NCBI GenBank assembly: GCA_002729295.1
Contig: PBTU01000064.1
Location: 1 to 7,489 of the forward strand
DNA: 7,489 bases
Source: Verrucomicrobiales bacterium
GTDB taxonomy: Bacteria > Verrucomicrobiota > Verrucomicrobiia > Verrucomicrobiales > Akkermansiaceae
Reading direction: 5' to 3'
Below are positions 5,455 through 7,489 of the stretch, piece by piece. The position numbers and the translations under genes are program-made. The stretch's first letter is position 1, and every line of letters begins with the position of its first letter. The notes under the pieces are model-generated. The model was not told the origin of the DNA and ran no database searches. It saw only the letters and a list, made by a program, of their open reading frames with translations.

Positions 5455-6117
5455 ATGAAACTAACACAAATCGCAATCGTAACGGCCCTCGCTGGCTCAC
5501 TCACCATCGCCCAGGCCAGGGACAAGGGAGTCGGAGACGGAACCCTTCCTGAGTTCCTTCAACAGTTTGACACGAATGAGGACGGAAAAATCGACACTGA
5601 AGAGCGCCAGGCCATCAAAGAGCTTCGCGATGAGCGTCGCAAGGAACGCCGCGACGCCATCGACACAGACGGCGACGGAAAAATCTCTGGTGAAGAAAAG
5701 AAAGCCGCACATGCGGCCATCCGTGAGCGTATCGAGGAGCGCCGCGCCGAGCATTTCGCCGAAATTGCCGGAGACGACGGGCTCCTCACTCGTGCAGAAT
5801 TCTGCGCAATCCCCGCACTCGCCGACCTCTCTGCAGAAGTCGCCGACGCCATGTATGCCCGCCTCGACGCCGACGAAAGCGGCGACGTGACACTCGAAGA
5901 GTTCAACAGCCGACTCCGCCGCCATCATCACGGACCGAAACCCGGACCGAAACCCGGGCCTGAAGGACCGAAACCCGGGCCTGAAGGACCAAAACCCGGA
6001 CCTGAGGGACCAAAACCTAGGCCTGAGGGACCAAAACCCGGACCTGAAGGACCAAAACCCGGACCTGAAGGTCCGAGACCCGGACCTGGAGGCGAAAAGC
6101 CACCTGCTCGCAAATAG
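5455..6117 (+). CDS. Exported EF-hand calcium-binding protein with Pro/Gly heptad-repeat tail
   Basis: A 220-residue protein with a signal peptide (MKLTQIAIVTALAGSLTIAQA, cut near residue 21). Three canonical 12-residue EF-hand loops are present: 39-50 (DTNEDGKIDTEE), 70-81 (DTDGDGKISGEE) and 138-149 (DADESGDVTLEE). Each has acidic or Asn ligands at positions 1, 3 and 5 (Ser142 at position 5 of the last), Gly at 6 and Glu at 12. A fourth, degenerate loop at about 104-115 keeps GDDG and Glu115 but lacks the first Asp. A highly charged Arg/Glu helix (51-67) links loops 1 and 2. After HHH at 157-159 comes an extended tail of about seven GPKPGPE-type repeats (160-212), likely a polyproline-type stalk. 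Calcium binding outside the cytoplasm is well supported; the biological role is not. It is 91 bp after the previous gene, on the same strand, and ends at a strong terminator. Confidence 0.88.
   Translation: MKLTQIAIVTALAGSLTIAQARDKGVGDGTLPEFLQQFDTNEDGKIDTEERQAIKELRDERRKERRDAIDTDGDGKISGEEKKAAHAAIRERIEERRAEHFAEIAGDDGLLTRAEFCAIPALADLSAEVADAMYARLDADESGDVTLEEFNSRLRRHHHGPKPGPKPGPEGPKPGPEGPKPGPEGPKPRPEGPKPGPEGPKPGPEGPRPGPGGEKPPARK
5932..6090 (+). repeat. In-frame 21-bp tandem repeat coding GPKPGPE
   Basis: One 12-bp partial unit followed by seven 21-bp units, encoding GPKP then GPKPGPE repeated, with GPKPRPE in the fourth full unit and GPRPGPG in the last. Units differ mainly at third codon positions (CCG/CCA, GGG/GGA, GAA/GAG). 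The array is therefore a recognisable tandem duplication in which silent changes outnumber amino-acid changes, and copy-number change would stay in frame. Confidence 0.92.
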
Positions 6118-6141
6118 AGAATTAATTCAGATATCTTTTAC

Positions 6142-6180
6142 AAAGAGGCAAGTTTTCCAGGCTTGCCTCTTTTTTATTTG
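6142..6180 (+). terminator. Strong Rho-independent terminator after the EF-hand gene
   Basis: Perfect 11-bp stem AAAGAGGCAAG (6142-6152) with CTTGCCTCTTT (6162-6172), a 9-base loop, and a T-rich tract to 6179. It begins 24 bases after the EF-hand stop and would end the sigma factor/EF-hand transcription unit. The stem is flanked by A and T runs, so it could also work weakly in the other direction. Confidence 0.9.
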
Positions 6181-6194
6181 CCCTGAGTCTAATC

Positions 6195-6201
6195 AGGTAG
6201 G
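6195..6201 (+). promoter_or_regulatory. Shine-Dalgarno-like site AGGTAGG
   Basis: AGGTAGG lies 6 bases before the ATG at 6208, the only well-placed purine-rich ribosome binding site seen in the window. It supports that start. A short inverted repeat (CCTGA 6182-6186 with TCAGG 6193-6197) overlaps its first bases. Confidence 0.5.
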
Positions 6202-6207
6202 CATCAC

Positions 6208-7176
6208 ATGAAACTCCTTCTGGCTCTTTCGTTCATCATCCATTCCGCACAAGCCACCCTTCTCTACTCTACCGATTTTGACAACTTCACTGTTGGAGAT
6301 GACCAATGGGCTGGAACCGACGGATGGGGTATCACGGACAGCGCCAGCGGAATCAGCTTCATCGACAATACCGGATTTGGCGGCGCTCTTGGGAACTACG
6401 CCGCTCTGGGCCTTGAGCAACCAACTAACCGCCGGGTCAGTGTCCTGAAACAAATCCTGCACGACCACACAACCGCCGGGGAATCCATCGTCCAAATCGA
6501 CGCCCTCATATCCGTCCGAGATTCCAGCAACAACAATTACGACGACTTCTACCTCTCCTTTTTTAATGCTAACGCGAAACGAATGGCCACCATCCGCTTT
6601 GACAACGAGGATTCGGAAGCCCTAAACACTCAATTTGGCATCTGGCGGGAACAAGCGAATATCGATAGCAGCACATCGACACAGTTTGATACTCTCACCG
6701 ACTTCATCCACGAAGAACTCGACGAACTCTTCATCTCCATCAACCTCACCAGCAATACCTGGTCCGCCTCACTCTCCGGCCTCCCTCTTTTCGAAGACGC
6801 CACTTTCACCACCGCCGCCAACTCAGCCGACATCAATCTTGGTTACGTCGGTCTTGAGTGGCAGGTCTCTTCCCCCCTCGTGTCTCGACACGGTGACAAC
6901 TTCCTCCTCGTCGCCGACTACGCCGTCAATTCCACCGGCCCTGCCGATCTCATCGAACCCATTCCCACTCTCACTCACGATGGGGAAACCGCCACGACCC
7001 TCACCTGGGATGGCGTCACCGGCAAAAGCTACCAAGTCGAATATTCCGACGACCTCGAAAACTGGTTCAGCGATCTCTCCGATTCCACCTTCAACAACGT
7101 CCCGGATAACAGCCTCCTCACCTTCACCGACCCCGCAGGCCCTTCCACCCGCTATTATCGTATCGTCTCGAACTAG
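6208..7176 (+). CDS. Exported jelly-roll (LamG/concanavalin-like) protein with verrucomicrobial C-terminal domain
   Basis: A 322-residue exported protein. A signal peptide (MKLLLALSFIIHSAQA) precedes a beta-rich domain of about 235 residues opening with LLYSTDFDNFTVGDDQWAG. That 'strand, D-F-(D/E)-x-F, W' opening and the later strands (IDALISVRDSS, FYLSFFNANAKRMATIRFD, LFISINLTSNTWSASLSG, LGYVGLEW) fit a concanavalin/LamG-like beta sandwich. The last 70 residues form a small Ig/fibronectin-like module with LTWDGVTGKSYQVEYSDDLENW and a YYRIVSN end, a pattern frequent at the C-termini of exported verrucomicrobial proteins. There is no PEP-CTERM-type anchor (no terminal membrane helix with Arg cluster). 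A carbohydrate-binding or surface role is plausible but unproven, and no catalytic residues can be claimed. The ATG at 6208 is supported by a Shine-Dalgarno-like site and by the signal peptide. The gene follows a strong terminator, so it is probably transcribed separately. Confidence 0.82.
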   Translation: MKLLLALSFIIHSAQATLLYSTDFDNFTVGDDQWAGTDGWGITDSASGISFIDNTGFGGALGNYAALGLEQPTNRRVSVLKQILHDHTTAGESIVQIDALISVRDSSNNNYDDFYLSFFNANAKRMATIRFDNEDSEALNTQFGIWREQANIDSSTSTQFDTLTDFIHEELDELFISINLTSNTWSASLSGLPLFEDATFTTAANSADINLGYVGLEWQVSSPLVSRHGDNFLLVADYAVNSTGPADLIEPIPTLTHDGETATTLTWDGVTGKSYQVEYSDDLENWFSDLSDSTFNNVPDNSLLTFTDPAGPSTRYYRIVSN

Positions 7177-7218
7177 CAGAGCCCAGAGCCCTGACACAAA
7201 AGCGCCCCTCTTTTTCAT

Positions 7219-7249
7219 TTGTCGAGTATTTCCGTTCTGATTGTCTTAT
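7219..7249 (+). promoter_or_regulatory. Possible promoter of the DUF1080 gene
   Basis: TTGTCG at 7219-7224, 19 bases, then TCTTAT at 7244-7249 (four of six to consensus), ending 7 bases before the ATG at 7257. The spacer is longer than ideal. It resembles the azurin upstream region, where ACTTAT also ends 7 bases before the start codon and is followed by CC. Confidence 0.25.
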
Positions 7250-7256
7250 CCCGCCC

Positions 7257-7489
7257 ATGTTCCGCCTCCTCATTTTCCTTTTTGCCACCCATCTTCTTCA
7301 TTCCGAAGAACTCTCCCTCTTCCCGTCCAATTCCCTCGACGATTGGACCTCCCGGGGCAGCGCCAAATGGACCTACCAAAACGGCATTCTCTCCGGCGGT
7401 CAGGATGGTGATCCCAAACGCTCGGGTCTTCTTCTCTCCAAAGAAAAATTTCAGGATTTCGATCTCAGCCTGAAATTCAAAATCGATGA
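7257..7489 (+). CDS. DUF1080 / 3-keto-disaccharide hydrolase-domain protein (partial, C-terminus off the right edge)
   Basis: Seventy-seven complete codons of a gene that continues past the window. A short signal peptide (MFRLLIFLFATHLLHSEE) leads into LSLFPSNSLDDWTSRGSAKW, then GILSGGQDGDPKRSGLLLS and FQDFDLSLKFKID. This order, with 'L..W..rG.akW...nG.l.gGqdgdpkrsGlLls...F.dFdL.leFkid', is the start of the DUF1080 domain (3-keto-disaccharide hydrolase family), a concanavalin-like fold very common in Planctomycetes and Verrucomicrobia. Some members hydrolyse 3-keto-glucosides; others are of unknown activity. The family call rests on the N-terminal third only. The upstream gap (7177-7256) holds no clear terminator for the preceding gene and no Shine-Dalgarno. 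The start is set by the signal peptide. Confidence 0.87.
   Translation, partial: MFRLLIFLFATHLLHSEELSLFPSNSLDDWTSRGSAKWTYQNGILSGGQDGDPKRSGLLLSKEKFQDFDLSLKFKID

Noticed and set aside
5497..5931. Minus-strand frame of 144 codons over the EF-hand gene
   Set aside because: Antisense shadow of a gene with clear EF-hand motifs; no recognisable domain.
5928..6113. Minus-strand frame with collagen-like GPSGPGF repeats
   Set aside because: It is the complement of the GPKPGPE tandem repeat; any 21-bp repeat without stops gives such a frame. There is no signal peptide or independent start signal.
6182..6197. Small hairpin CCTGA/TCAGG masking the ribosome binding site of the 6208 gene
   Set aside because: A 5-bp stem with a 6-base loop is too weak to claim translational control; noted only in the ribosome-site entry.

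Overview
The window looks like a chromosomal stretch from a bacterium of the PVC group, most likely Verrucomicrobia (Verrucomicrobiales-like). This is inferred from gene content rather than any marker gene: a type I sulfatase with signal peptide, a DUF1080 (3-keto-disaccharide hydrolase) protein, a secreted jelly-roll-like protein whose C-terminus has the 'YQVEYSDDLENW ... YYRI' pattern common in exported verrucomicrobial proteins, an azurin, and many small signal-peptide proteins of unknown role. Nearly all genes lack a Shine-Dalgarno sequence. No RNA gene, insertion sequence, CRISPR array or phage gene was seen.

Layout. Left edge: a minus-strand Nudix hydrolase of the RppH/Ap4A type runs off the window at base 1. 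Divergent from it is a small secreted protein of unknown function (526-1089) with a near-consensus promoter (487-515), followed by a type I copper protein, azurin (1164-1610), and a clear intrinsic terminator (1637-1670). A type I sulfatase (3223-1817, minus) converges on that terminator.

Divergent from the sulfatase, across a 134-bp gap with a 15-bp palindrome, is a co-directional group. It holds an ECF sigma factor (3358-3939), a 96-residue single-pass membrane protein (3943-4233) and a membrane-anchored helical protein with two LTxxQ-like motifs (4230-4634). The first two genes are 3 bp apart and the next two overlap by ATGA. After 48 bp comes a second membrane-anchored protein with the same two-motif layout (4683-5363), and then an exported EF-hand protein with a Pro/Gly-rich 7-residue repeat tail (5455-6117), closed by a strong terminator (6142-6180).

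The sigma / small membrane protein / membrane-anchored LTxxQ protein order matches the logic of the CnrH-CnrY-CnrX metal-stress relay of Cupriavidus, though the proteins here are divergent. A cell-envelope or metal/calcium sensing sigma cassette is the most interesting reading of the window. To the right lie a secreted LamG/jelly-roll-like protein (6208-7176) and the N-terminus of a DUF1080 protein that runs off the right edge (7257-7489).

No stretch longer than 300 bases is without a gene. The largest gap is 1611-1816, which holds the azurin terminator and a weak inverted repeat.
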